Shown here: piece by piece, positions 1-6,570 of the stretch
Layout: each line of letters opens with the position of its first letter
Position numbering within the stretch: position 1 is the first letter of the stretch
Source: Acidobacteriota bacterium
GTDB taxonomy: Bacteria; Acidobacteriota; Blastocatellia; Pyrinomonadales; Pyrinomonadaceae
NCBI GenBank assembly: GCA_005790265.1
Contig: SXVE01000378.1
Span: 1 to 6,582, forward strand
Reading direction: 5' to 3'
Length of the DNA: 6,582 bases
Notes under the pieces: model-generated
The model's database searches: none
What the model saw: the letters and a program-made list of their open reading frames with translations, nothing else
What the model was told of the DNA's origin: nothing
Translations under genes and position numbers: made by a program

Positions 1-384
1 GATATGCGCGTGCGAATGAAAACCGGGCGTTACGGTTACCCGGATGTGGTCGTCGTTTGCGGCACACCCGAATTCGCCGATGATGAATTTGACGTGCTGC
101 TCAATCCGACAATCGTCGTTGAAGTTCTCTCCAAATCAACTCGCTTTCGCGACAAAAACGAAAAACTCATCGCTTACCAGAAAATGGAAAGTCTGCGCGA
201 ATGCCTGCTCATCGAACAAACCGAACCGCGCGTCGAACATTACATCAAACAAACCCCGAAACAGTGGATTTTGAAAATCTACGAAGATTTAGACGAAACA
301 GTCACGCTCGAATCCATCAATTGCCGAATATCTTTGGCTGATATTTACGCGCAAATCGAATTTAATTCTGAAATCGAAAAATAG
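1..384 (+). CDS. Uma2 family endonuclease-like protein (DUF820), 5' end missing
   Basis: The reading frame is open from base 1 (Asp-Met-Arg-Val-Arg) to the TAG at 382-384, giving 127 visible codons. Uma2 proteins are usually about 180-200 residues, so roughly 60 N-terminal residues lie off the window; the Met at base 4 is internal, not the start. Counting that Met as 1, the restriction-endonuclease-like core is clear: YPDVVVV at 12-18 supplies the first acidic residue (Asp14), and VVEVLSKST at 38-46 supplies Glu40 in the family's E-V-L-S motif. These are followed by the RDKNEKLIAYQKM helix (49-61) typical of Uma2. The fold belongs to the PD-(D/E)XK nuclease superfamily; the cellular role of these proteins is not established, and they often occur as many paralogues in cyanobacteria, Chloroflexota and Acidobacteriota. 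It stands alone on the + strand and meets the helicase gene tail to tail with 4 bp between stop codons. Family assignment is firm; nuclease activity is inferred. Confidence 0.88.
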   Translation, partial: DMRVRMKTGRYGYPDVVVVCGTPEFADDEFDVLLNPTIVVEVLSKSTRFRDKNEKLIAYQKMESLRECLLIEQTEPRVEHYIKQTPKQWILKIYEDLDETVTLESINCRISLADIYAQIEFNSEIEK

Positions 385-388
385 TTTT

Positions 389-1804
389 CTACTCAAACAA
401 CCCGCGCTTGAATCGCTGCTTGACATCCTGAAACTGGCGCGCGTCCGTTCGTTTTTGTGACGTGTATTCTTCGGTTGTGTTGCGAGCAACGACTTCGTAT
501 AAAACGGCTTGTTTGTCGGCTTTTTTCCTGAGAATTCTGCCTAATCTTTGAATGTGTTCGCGGCTTGAACCGGAGCCGGACAAAATTATGGCGACCGAGG
601 CATCGGGAATATTGACGCCTTCGTTTAAGACTTTTGATGTGCAGAGCGCGCGAATTTCGCCGTTATTAAATGCGTCGAGCCAGAATTTTCTTTCTTTGAC
701 GTTCGTTTCGTGCGTGATCGCGGGAATCAGATAATCGTTGGAAATCTGATAAACCATTTCGTTTTCGGCGGTGAAAATTAAAGTTTTGTCGTTTTTGTGC
801 CGAATCAATAAATCCTGCAAAACGCGCATTTTGGAATCGGTGCCGAGCGCGATTTTTTTCTGATTGCGATACGCTTTCATCGCGCGGCGACCTTCTTCGG
901 ATTGCGCGCTGCGAATCAGAAACATTCGCCAGCCTTCGTGTCCGTACGGCAGATTCTGGCGGCGTTTGAAATCGGTGTAAATCATTCGCTCGCGTTCGTA
1001 AGCCAGGCGTTCTTCGTCGCTCAAATCAACCTCGACGCGTTCGAGCGTGTAATCGGCGAGGTATTCGCCGGCGAGATCCTGAGCTTCGAGCCGGTAAACG
1101 AAATCGCCGACGATTTCGCGCAGCAGATTATCGGCGATTTCGTCGCGTTCCGGCGTCGCGGAAAGTCCGAGTCGAAACGGCGCAATAGCGAATTCCGCCG
1201 CGTATTTGTAGCCTTCCGACGGCAAATGATGACATTCGTCGAAAATCACCAGCCCGAATTGATCGCCCAATCTTTCCTGATGCCGAAACGCCGACGCGTA
1301 AGTCGTCACCGTAATCGCGCCGATTTCGTAAAAACCGCCGCCGATCAAACCGATTTCGGCGTTAAATGTCGAAGTCAGCAATTCGTACCACTGATTCATC
1401 AAATCGAGCGTCGGCACGACGACGAGCGTTTGCCGCCCGCAAATTTCAATCGCCATTGTCGCCGCGTGCGTTTTTCCCGCGCCGGTCGGCAAAACGATGA
1501 CGCCGCAGCGTTTATTATTTTTCCACGCGTCAATCGAAGCCGTTTGATACGGGCGCGGCGCGATGTGAAATTTCGGTTTGAAATCGAATTCCGAGTATTT
1601 TTTGGCTGAATCTTCGTAGTTTATTTTCGCGCGAACGAATTCGGTGATGATTTCGCGGTATTTATAAGCCGGAGCACGGTAATGTTTGGTGCGCGCGTCC
1701 CAAACGAAAGCGTTCGGCGCAAAATCAGCTTCGCCCGCGCCTTCCAAAATGAGAGTTCCCGATTCAAATTTGAGTTGGTAATGCGGCGCGGTCGCTGTTT
1801 CCAT
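389..1804 (-). CDS. XPB/SSL2-like superfamily 2 DNA helicase
   Basis: This is a 471-residue ATP-dependent helicase of the COG1061 (SSL2/XPB) type. All core SF2 motifs are visible in order: Q-motif region with RPYQ (84-87), Walker A LPTGAGKT (105-112), motif Ia VVPTLDLMNQW (129-139), motif II DECHH (189-193), motif III SATPER (215-220), motif IV TLIFTAEN (341-348), motif V LNEGVNIPDAS (393-403) and motif VI QRLGRILRK (419-427). About 80 residues precede the helicase core and resemble the small N-terminal domain of archaeal and bacterial XPB (FVWDARTKHYRAPAY near 33-47). Residues 260-330 form a charged, helical insert between the two RecA lobes. XPB-type enzymes unwind or translocate on duplex DNA in repair; the exact role here is inferred. 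The usual partner nuclease Bax1 (DUF790) is not next door. The ATG lies 27 bp after the kinase stop codon, so it may be read through from the sugar operon, though the functions look unrelated. No clear ribosome-binding site is seen. Confidence 0.9.
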   Translation of the reverse strand: METATAPHYQLKFESGTLILEGAGEADFAPNAFVWDARTKHYRAPAYKYREIITEFVRAKINYEDSAKKYSEFDFKPKFHIAPRPYQTASIDAWKNNKRCGVIVLPTGAGKTHAATMAIEICGRQTLVVVPTLDLMNQWYELLTSTFNAEIGLIGGGFYEIGAITVTTYASAFRHQERLGDQFGLVIFDECHHLPSEGYKYAAEFAIAPFRLGLSATPERDEIADNLLREIVGDFVYRLEAQDLAGEYLADYTLERVEVDLSDEERLAYERERMIYTDFKRRQNLPYGHEGWRMFLIRSAQSEEGRRAMKAYRNQKKIALGTDSKMRVLQDLLIRHKNDKTLIFTAENEMVYQISNDYLIPAITHETNVKERKFWLDAFNNGEIRALCTSKVLNEGVNIPDASVAIILSGSGSSREHIQRLGRILRKKADKQAVLYEVVARNTTEEYTSQKRTDARQFQDVKQRFKRGLFE

Positions 1805-1831
1805 TTGGGGAATTTAATGCGATTTTTTCGC

Positions 1832-2890
1832 TTAACGTGAGAGATTGATTTGTTTGTTTTGCGCCAGTTTTTCCACTTCGGCAAGCGTCGCGGCGGAACT
1901 GTCGCCGAGCGTCGTCATCGCCAGCGCGCCGTTGGCTAAACCGCAATTGATGGCAAATGCGGCGTCTTTTTCGCTCAGAAATCCGTAAATCAAACCGGCG
2001 GCAAAAGCATCGCCGCTGCCGACGCGATCCAAAACTTCCAAATCCGTAAAATCGGCGGCTTTGTAAACTTCGTTTCCGGCAAAACAAACGGCGCTTAAAT
2101 CGTGCCGAAAAGCCGATTTCACGTCGCGCAGAGTTGTCGCCACGATTTGCAGATTCGGAAAGCGAGCGACGATTTCCGACGCCGCGCGGCGAAACGCTTC
2201 TTCGTCGTATTTGCCAAAACTCGCGTCGAAATTCTCCGCGCCGAAAACGACATCGGCGTAATTCAGCAATTCGTGATTAAGTTGATTTGCCGCTTCGCGC
2301 CCGCCGCGCGTTGACCAGAGCGAATCGCGGTAATTGAGATCGTACGACACAATCGCGCCCGATTCTTTCGCCGCCCGCATCGCTTCGCGGGCAACTTCCG
2401 GCGTCGTTTCCGACAATCCGGCGAAAATGCCGCCCGTGTGAAACCAGCGCGCGCCTTTTTCGCTGAAAATTTCCCGCCAATCAACGTCGCCGCTTTTCAA
2501 TTGTGAAATCGCCGTATTGCCGCGATCCGAACAGCCGACGGGCGAACGCAGTCCGAAACCGCGCTCGATAAAATAAACGCCGTTGCGCACCGTGCGGCTG
2601 ATGCCGTCGGTTTCGCGCCACAAAATCGGCGACGAATCAACGTTGCCCTGATTGATTAAATCTTCAACCAGTCGCCCGATTTGATTGTCGGCGAGCGCGG
2701 TGACAATCGCCGCGTCGAGCCGAAAAACTTTGCTCAGATTGCGCGCGACGTTGTATTCGCCGCCGCCTTCCCAAACGCGAAACGAGCGCGCGTTGTGAAT
2801 CCGGTCGTTTTCCGGATCAAATCGCAGCATCACTTCGCCCAAAGCGACAAAATCCCACTGACAATCGTTTTTATTTTTTAGTTTCAACAC
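1832..2890 (-). CDS. kdgK: PfkB-family sugar kinase, probable 2-keto-3-deoxygluconate kinase
   Basis: This ribokinase/PfkB-fold enzyme probably phosphorylates 2-keto-3-deoxy-D-gluconate to KDPG with ATP. From the GTG at 2890 it is 352 residues, close to the usual length. Near the N-terminus is DFVALGEVMLRFDP, a hallmark of KDG kinases, followed by the substrate-side WEGGGEYNVARNLS. Near the C-terminus is the PfkB signature LDRVGSGDAFAAGLIY, where the GSGD Asp is the expected catalytic base; the Arg in DRVG is common in KDG kinases, where many other PfkB members have Thr. SYDLNYRDSLW is also typical. Placement two genes downstream of altronate dehydratase, which makes KDG, supports the substrate. 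The start is uncertain: there is no ATG before the conserved core, and the frame is closed upstream by a TAG at 2924-2926. Candidates are TTG 2920, GTG 2890 and TTG 2887, none with a Shine-Dalgarno. Homologues start about 5-10 residues before DFVALGE, which favours 2890 or 2887. A related PfkB specificity (for example fructokinase) is less likely. Confidence 0.87.
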   Translation of the reverse strand: MLKLKNKNDCQWDFVALGEVMLRFDPENDRIHNARSFRVWEGGGEYNVARNLSKVFRLDAAIVTALADNQIGRLVEDLINQGNVDSSPILWRETDGISRTVRNGVYFIERGFGLRSPVGCSDRGNTAISQLKSGDVDWREIFSEKGARWFHTGGIFAGLSETTPEVAREAMRAAKESGAIVSYDLNYRDSLWSTRGGREAANQLNHELLNYADVVFGAENFDASFGKYDEEAFRRAASEIVARFPNLQIVATTLRDVKSAFRHDLSAVCFAGNEVYKAADFTDLEVLDRVGSGDAFAAGLIYGFLSEKDAAFAINCGLANGALAMTTLGDSSAATLAEVEKLAQNKQINLSR

Positions 2891-3131
2891 GAAAGTTAAG
2901 ATAGCAAATTTAAAACGCAAAATCTAAACAGCCGTTTCAAGAGCGATTTACGTATTATTTGAAAAGTTAAAATCAAAAGAAAATTTAAGAAATGAGACTC
3001 TGATGAACGCGAATTAAGCGGATTTACCCGTATTTTCTTAAATTATATCTGTCTCAATCAGCTTAATCCGCGTTCGTCCGCGTCCCATTCGTCTTTTTTA
3101 TTAATTTTTTACAATTTACAATTTTCAAAAC
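2891..3131. other. AT-rich intergenic region between regulator and kinase genes
   Basis: This is the only long gap in the minus-strand gene run, about 241 bp, and is clearly richer in A and T than the flanking genes. It holds one long imperfect inverted repeat (2991-3089), a pair of 7-bp direct repeats ACAATTT at 3111-3117 and 3118-3124 just past the regulator's stop, and T-rich flanks on both sides of the inverted repeat. I see no convincing small gene, tRNA or riboswitch. A weak minus-strand -10-like TATCTT at 2903-2898 would place a transcript start almost at the GTG at 2890, but its -35 region is poor. Confidence 0.6.
2991..3089. repeat. Long imperfect inverted repeat (REP-like or terminator-like hairpin)
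   Basis: The left arm 2991-3026 pairs with the right arm 3054-3089 around a 27-base loop (3027-3053). The inner 25 positions of the arms (3002-3026 against 3054-3078) match at 21 of 25, and the outer 11 (2991-3001 against 3079-3089) at 8 of 11, counted by eye. The right arm also contains a short direct repeat, TCCGCGT at 3067-3073 and 3077-3083, ten bases apart. T-rich sequence follows the stem in either direction (3091-3110 on the + strand; the complement of about 2956-2990 on the minus strand). Transcripts running from the ROK gene to the kinase would carry this hairpin. It could end or attenuate transcription, protect the upstream mRNA's 3' end, or simply be one copy of a dispersed intergenic repeat; the AATCCGCGTTCGTCCGCGT style of sequence is often seen repeated between genes in bacterial genomes. 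Confidence 0.75.
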
Positions 3132-4355
3132 TTAGAAATTCAAACCGTGCGCCAGATATTCTTCGACCGCCACTTCGAGCGCGCCGCCGATTGCCGCGCC
3201 TTCCGGTTCGCCGGCTTCGACCGACCAGCCTTCGAGCTTGCCGACGATGCTTTTTTCAATCGCTTCCTTGAGCGGCGCTTCGATAAATTTCCAGCCGTAA
3301 ACCAGGCGTCCGCTGATGATGACGCGCGGAATGCCGATGCCCATAATCACGTTCGCAATGCCGATGCCGAGATAATCGCCGATTTTTTCTAAGGTTTTTC
3401 GGGCGCGAATTTCGCCGTTTTCCGCTTTGCCGACGATTTCGACAAAACGCGGCGCCGATTCGCCGCGCGAAGGTCGGTCGCCCATATAAAGCGACGCGGC
3501 GGACGCGGCGGACGCGTATTTTTCCCAGCAGCCGCGATTGCCGCAGACGCACGGTTTGCCGCCCGCGACAATCGTCATATGTCCGAATTCTCCGGCGATG
3601 CCGCGTCCCAAACCGGTTCCGCGGTAAACTTCGCTGCCGATCACTAATCCGACGCCGATGCCGGTTCCCGACCGCACGAGAATAAAATTGCTCATCAATC
3701 CGTCGTTGGAATGTCGAATTTTCATTCGCGCTTCATACATCGCCGCCGCCGTCGCGTCGTTTTCGACAACTACGTTAACGGCGTCGCTCGGCTGCAAGGC
3801 TTTGACAATATCTACGTCGCGCCAGCCGAGATTCGGCGCGAACAGCAATTTTCGCCGTTCCGCGTCAGTCAAACCAGGCACGCTGACGCCGATGACGCGC
3901 AGCGTTCGTTCGGCATTTTCGGCGATTATTTTTTTGATTGTTTCGCGGGCAATGGCGAGAGTTTCCTTCGCGTCCGGCGGCGTCTCGAAATCGTCTTCGA
4001 GTAAAATTTCGCCGCTTAAATTCGTCGCGCCGATTTGCGAGCGCCGCACGCCCAAATTGACGCCGATAAAATAATCGTGCGCGTCGGTAAAAGACAAAAC
4101 GCGCGCTTTTCTTCCCTGACCTTTTGACGAATCGGTTTCGAGCGTTTCCTCACGCAGAATGCGGCGGGCGATCAGCGGTTTGACGTTTTCGGTGACGGTG
4201 CTTTTATCAATCGAGAGCCGCGCGGCGATTTCGCTGCGCGTGATCGGCTGCGAAGCGCGAATCAGACGCAAAAGCAGATTTCCTTTTCTGGCGACATTAA
4301 TCGTCCCGGCAATGTTATCGGTTAAATTTGTTTGGAAAACAGGCGAATCGTTCAT
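3132..4355 (-). CDS. ROK-family transcriptional regulator (NagC/XylR type)
   Basis: This 407-residue protein pairs an N-terminal winged helix-turn-helix with a ROK sugar-binding domain. Residues 24-70 form the DNA-binding domain (ITRSEIAARLSIDKSTVTEN, 38-57, includes the recognition helix), and GQGRKARVLSF (79-89) forms the wing. The ROK zinc site is intact, GEFGHM then KPCVCGNRGC: His259, Cys269, Cys271 and Cys276 have the same spacing as in E. coli NagC. Asp200 in VENDATAAAMYE is the position of the catalytic base in ROK kinases, and SGTGIGVGLV (229-238) is the second phosphate loop. The first loop, normally D-x-G-G-T, reads GVNLGVRRSQIG (98-109) and is degraded, which argues for a ligand-sensing regulator rather than a kinase. 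The gene sits 20 bp downstream of altronate dehydratase and upstream of the KDG kinase, so it probably controls this uronate cluster; operator and ligand are not identifiable. The ATG is fixed by length; no strong ribosome-binding site is seen. Confidence 0.92.
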   Translation of the reverse strand: MNDSPVFQTNLTDNIAGTINVARKGNLLLRLIRASQPITRSEIAARLSIDKSTVTENVKPLIARRILREETLETDSSKGQGRKARVLSFTDAHDYFIGVNLGVRRSQIGATNLSGEILLEDDFETPPDAKETLAIARETIKKIIAENAERTLRVIGVSVPGLTDAERRKLLFAPNLGWRDVDIVKALQPSDAVNVVVENDATAAAMYEARMKIRHSNDGLMSNFILVRSGTGIGVGLVIGSEVYRGTGLGRGIAGEFGHMTIVAGGKPCVCGNRGCWEKYASAASAASLYMGDRPSRGESAPRFVEIVGKAENGEIRARKTLEKIGDYLGIGIANVIMGIGIPRVIISGRLVYGWKFIEAPLKEAIEKSIVGKLEGWSVEAGEPEGAAIGGALEVAVEEYLAHGLNF

Positions 4356-4375
4356 AATTTTTGAAGAATCAAATA

Positions 4376-5950
4376 TTATAACGTAACCGTCTGTTCCGCC
4401 CAGAATTGAAATTCACGATGTTTGTTTTCTTCGGCTTTTGCCAGAATTTCGCCGCTCGCCACCAATCGAATATGCTCGAAAACCTGCTCGCCGATTTGAT
4501 CAATCGTCGCGGTTCCTTCGATGATATCTCCGGCTGAAATATCAATATCGCGGTTCATTTTCTCGAAAATCCGATTGTTGGAAGCGAGTTTGATGACCGG
4601 CGCAATCGCGTTGCCGATAGTCGTGCCGTTGCCGGTTGTAAAAACCACGACCGTCGCTCCGGCAGCGACGAGCGCCGGCGTTGATTCCTGATCGTAGCCT
4701 GGACCCTGCATAATATTTAGCCCGCGATGCTTCGGCGCCTGCGCGTATTCGGTCACGCCTTCGACGCGCGTTGTGCCGGATTTCGACATCGCGCCCAGGG
4801 ATTTGATCGTGATGTTCAAAAGTCCGCCCGCGATGTTTCCAGGGCTAGGATTGTTATTCATCACGCCGCCGAATCTGGACGCGTAATCTTTATACCAATC
4901 AATCATTTCGTAAATCTCGCGTCCGGTTTCCGCATCCTTCGCGCGATTGGCAACGACGTGTTCCGCGCCGCAGAATTCGGGAATTTCGGTGATCAAAACC
5001 GTGCCGCGCGAACGAACGAGAATATCTGCCGCCGCGCCGAGCGCCGGATTTGCCGAAATACCGGAAAAACCGTCGCTCGAGCCGCATTTGACGCCCAAAA
5101 CGAGTTCGCTGACCGGAAATTCTTCGCGCACGTTTTCGTTGACGAGCGGCAGCATTTCCTTGACCAGCCGCAAACCTTCCTCAATTGCTGCCTGCGTGCC
5201 GCCGATTTCCTGAATGCCGATTTTCGCCACCGGTTTATTAAACGAAAGTTCGCGTTTTAAAAGATACTTTTCGACTTTGGCGAGATTGGTTTTTTCGCAT
5301 CCCAAATCCATCAAAATCACCGCGCCGACGTTCGGATGATCGGCGTAGTTGGAAAGCGTGCGCAGCATAATGTCCAGATTCGAGCCGTCCTGACAGCCGC
5401 AACCTTTGTTGTGCGGAATCGCGACGACGCCGTCCACATTCGGAAATTGCGCGCGCTTGTAATGCAGAAATTCCGCCATCATCGAAATCTGCGCGGCTTC
5501 GTGGCTCGCGCACATCGAAGTCGGCACGATCAAAATGAAATTGCGCGTGCCGACGCGTCCGTCCGGGCGGCGAAAGCCCATAAAAGTTCCGATTTCGTCG
5601 AGTTCCAAATAATCCGGCGCGGGCGTGTGCAAATCTGCGGGCAGATCGCGTACGACCGGCACGTCGTTCGACATATTTTCGGGCGTAATCCATTCGCCCG
5701 CTTCGATGCCGAGACTCGTTCCAATCGGCTGATTATACTGGCAGACAAAATCTCCGGCAGGAATCGCTCGCGTCGCAAAACGGTGTCCGGGCGGAACGGC
5801 GTGTTTGATGACAACCGGCTGCCGGTTCGGCAGTAAAGCGGTTAACCCGGGGAAAGTTTCTTTTTTGACAACCGCCACATTGTCTCTCGGATTAACAATA
5901 ATCGCGTAATCACTAATGGCGACCGCCGTCGGCGTTATACTGTTTGCCAT
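4376..5950 (-). CDS. uxaA: Altronate dehydratase (UxaA family)
   Basis: The product, 524 residues from the ATG at 5950, probably converts D-altronate to 2-keto-3-deoxy-D-gluconate in hexuronate breakdown. It has the full two-part architecture: an N-terminal SAF domain (about 17-90, with PPGHRFATRAIPAGD) and a large UxaA core. Conserved core signatures are DGRVGTRNFILIVPTSMC (130-147), HNKGCGCQDG (180-189), DLGCEKTN (215-222), KCGSSDGFSGISANPALG (288-305), EIPEFCGAEH (322-331), NPSPGNIAGGLL (367-378) and FTTGNGTTIGNAIAPVIKLA (437-456). The conserved Cys and His residues fit the iron-dependent chemistry of the family. The C-terminus ends in VTL as in E. coli UxaA. An upstream in-frame ATG at 6028 would add 26 residues overlapping the preceding gene, but the extra stretch does not look like the family N-terminus, so 5950 is preferred. 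Galactarate dehydratase (GarD) is a close relative; the KDG kinase nearby favours altronate. It lies 11 bp after the previous stop and 20 bp before the regulator, so it is very likely co-transcribed with both. Confidence 0.9.
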   Translation of the reverse strand: MANSITPTAVAISDYAIIVNPRDNVAVVKKETFPGLTALLPNRQPVVIKHAVPPGHRFATRAIPAGDFVCQYNQPIGTSLGIEAGEWITPENMSNDVPVVRDLPADLHTPAPDYLELDEIGTFMGFRRPDGRVGTRNFILIVPTSMCASHEAAQISMMAEFLHYKRAQFPNVDGVVAIPHNKGCGCQDGSNLDIMLRTLSNYADHPNVGAVILMDLGCEKTNLAKVEKYLLKRELSFNKPVAKIGIQEIGGTQAAIEEGLRLVKEMLPLVNENVREEFPVSELVLGVKCGSSDGFSGISANPALGAAADILVRSRGTVLITEIPEFCGAEHVVANRAKDAETGREIYEMIDWYKDYASRFGGVMNNNPSPGNIAGGLLNITIKSLGAMSKSGTTRVEGVTEYAQAPKHRGLNIMQGPGYDQESTPALVAAGATVVVFTTGNGTTIGNAIAPVIKLASNNRIFEKMNRDIDISAGDIIEGTATIDQIGEQVFEHIRLVASGEILAKAEENKHREFQFWAEQTVTL

Positions 5951-5961
5951 AAATTTATTCT

Positions 5962-6570
5962 CTACTTCGGTGAAATTAAAACGTCGGGCAGAATAAATGC
6001 TTTGACGTTTTGGTGAAGCCTGATCCACAAACCCGGATTTTCATCAAGCTGATTTTCGAGTTCTGCTCGGTCGCTGGAAAGCTCGGTTTCGACGACGCGC
6101 TGAAAACTTTCTCGTTTTGCCGGTGCGGTCGAAGCGTCAACGATTGACTGCACAATTTTTCGCGCGCCGAGAATCGCCGCCGGACCCAAAGTTAAAATAT
6201 GCGTCGCCGCGCGGCATTCCGCTTCGTCTTCCGGCGAAACGTGACTGCCGCCGACCTTAAATTTGTTGACGTGATGTTCGAGAATGCTCGCTGAAATCGG
6301 AATGATTCCGGCAATATCGGCGTAGCGCGCGCCGGAATTCGGCTTGATGTAACAAAGATGCGAAGCGGCGTCGGCTTCCGGTCCCATTCCGAGAAAGAAA
6401 ATATCAATTCCGCCGAGACTTTCGAGCGTTTTCAGATATTCGACGAGCGCTGCTTCCACATCGCCGGTTTCCGTATTCATCGGCGTAAAACTTTTGATCT
6501 TGCGAAAAAAATCGTCGCCGAGCATACTTTCAAAATCGAGCACTAAGCTCAAGCCTTTGTTCATAGCCAT
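5962..6570 (-). CDS. NagB/6-phosphogluconolactonase-fold protein, short at the N-terminus
   Basis: The 202-residue product resembles the C-terminal two thirds of glucosamine-6-phosphate deaminase/isomerase (PF01182 superfamily). GGIDIFFLGMGPEADAASH (53-71) matches the family strand and G-x-G loop. ADIAGIIPISASIL (84-97), THILTLGPAAILGARKI (123-139) and the TAPAKRESFQRVVE helix (148-161) follow in the family order. Typical members are about 240-270 residues and begin with a G-x-x-x-G-x-T-P sugar-phosphate loop before the N-x-D-E-Y segment; here that N-terminal region (about 65-75 residues) is absent. The frame is closed by a TAG at 6574-6576, just upstream of the ATG at 6570. The active-site loop is also altered: the usual GHIAFNEPG becomes SHLCYIKPN, keeping His71 but replacing the Asn-Glu pair. 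A second ATG at 6564 overlaps a TGA in another frame (ATGA, 6564-6561), which may be the end of an upstream gene. It could be a divergent isomerase or lactonase, or a damaged gene. The 11-bp gap to uxaA suggests co-transcription. Substrate is unknown. Confidence 0.68.
   Translation of the reverse strand: MAMNKGLSLVLDFESMLGDDFFRKIKSFTPMNTETGDVEAALVEYLKTLESLGGIDIFFLGMGPEADAASHLCYIKPNSGARYADIAGIIPISASILEHHVNKFKVGGSHVSPEDEAECRAATHILTLGPAAILGARKIVQSIVDASTAPAKRESFQRVVETELSSDRAELENQLDENPGLWIRLHQNVKAFILPDVLISPK

Noticed and set aside
902..1609. 235-codon + strand ORF opposite the helicase gene
   Set aside because: It mirrors a well-supported helicase with all SF2 motifs; its Arg/Phe-rich composition is a codon-bias shadow and shows no recognisable domain.
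1764..2087. 107-codon minus-strand ORF overlapping the end of the kinase and the start of the helicase
   Set aside because: It is out of frame with the kinase's conserved C-terminal motifs; its Arg/Phe/Ser-rich product matches nothing recognisable.
2681..2881. 66-codon + strand ORF opposite the kinase N-terminus
   Set aside because: Antisense to the conserved GEVMLRFDP and GGGEYNVA motifs; a frame shadow.
3109..3125. ACAATTT direct repeats as a possible CRISPR or iteron array
   Set aside because: Only two adjacent 7-bp copies in AT-rich intergenic DNA, with no spacers and no third copy.
3658..4074. 138-codon + strand ORF opposite the ROK gene
   Set aside because: Antisense to conserved ROK motifs; Ser/Arg-rich low-information product, no independent support.
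4727..5836. Long + strand ORFs (4727-5260, 5336-5836) and minus-strand alternates (5238-5693) over the dehydratase gene
   Set aside because: All overlap the conserved UxaA core in other frames, have Arg/His/Phe-rich shadow composition and no family features.
5951..6028. N-terminal extension of altronate dehydratase to an ATG at 6028
   Set aside because: It would overlap the preceding gene by 67 bp, and the added residues (MDQASPKRQSIYSARRF...) do not resemble the family; the ATG at 5950 sits at the expected place before the SAF domain.
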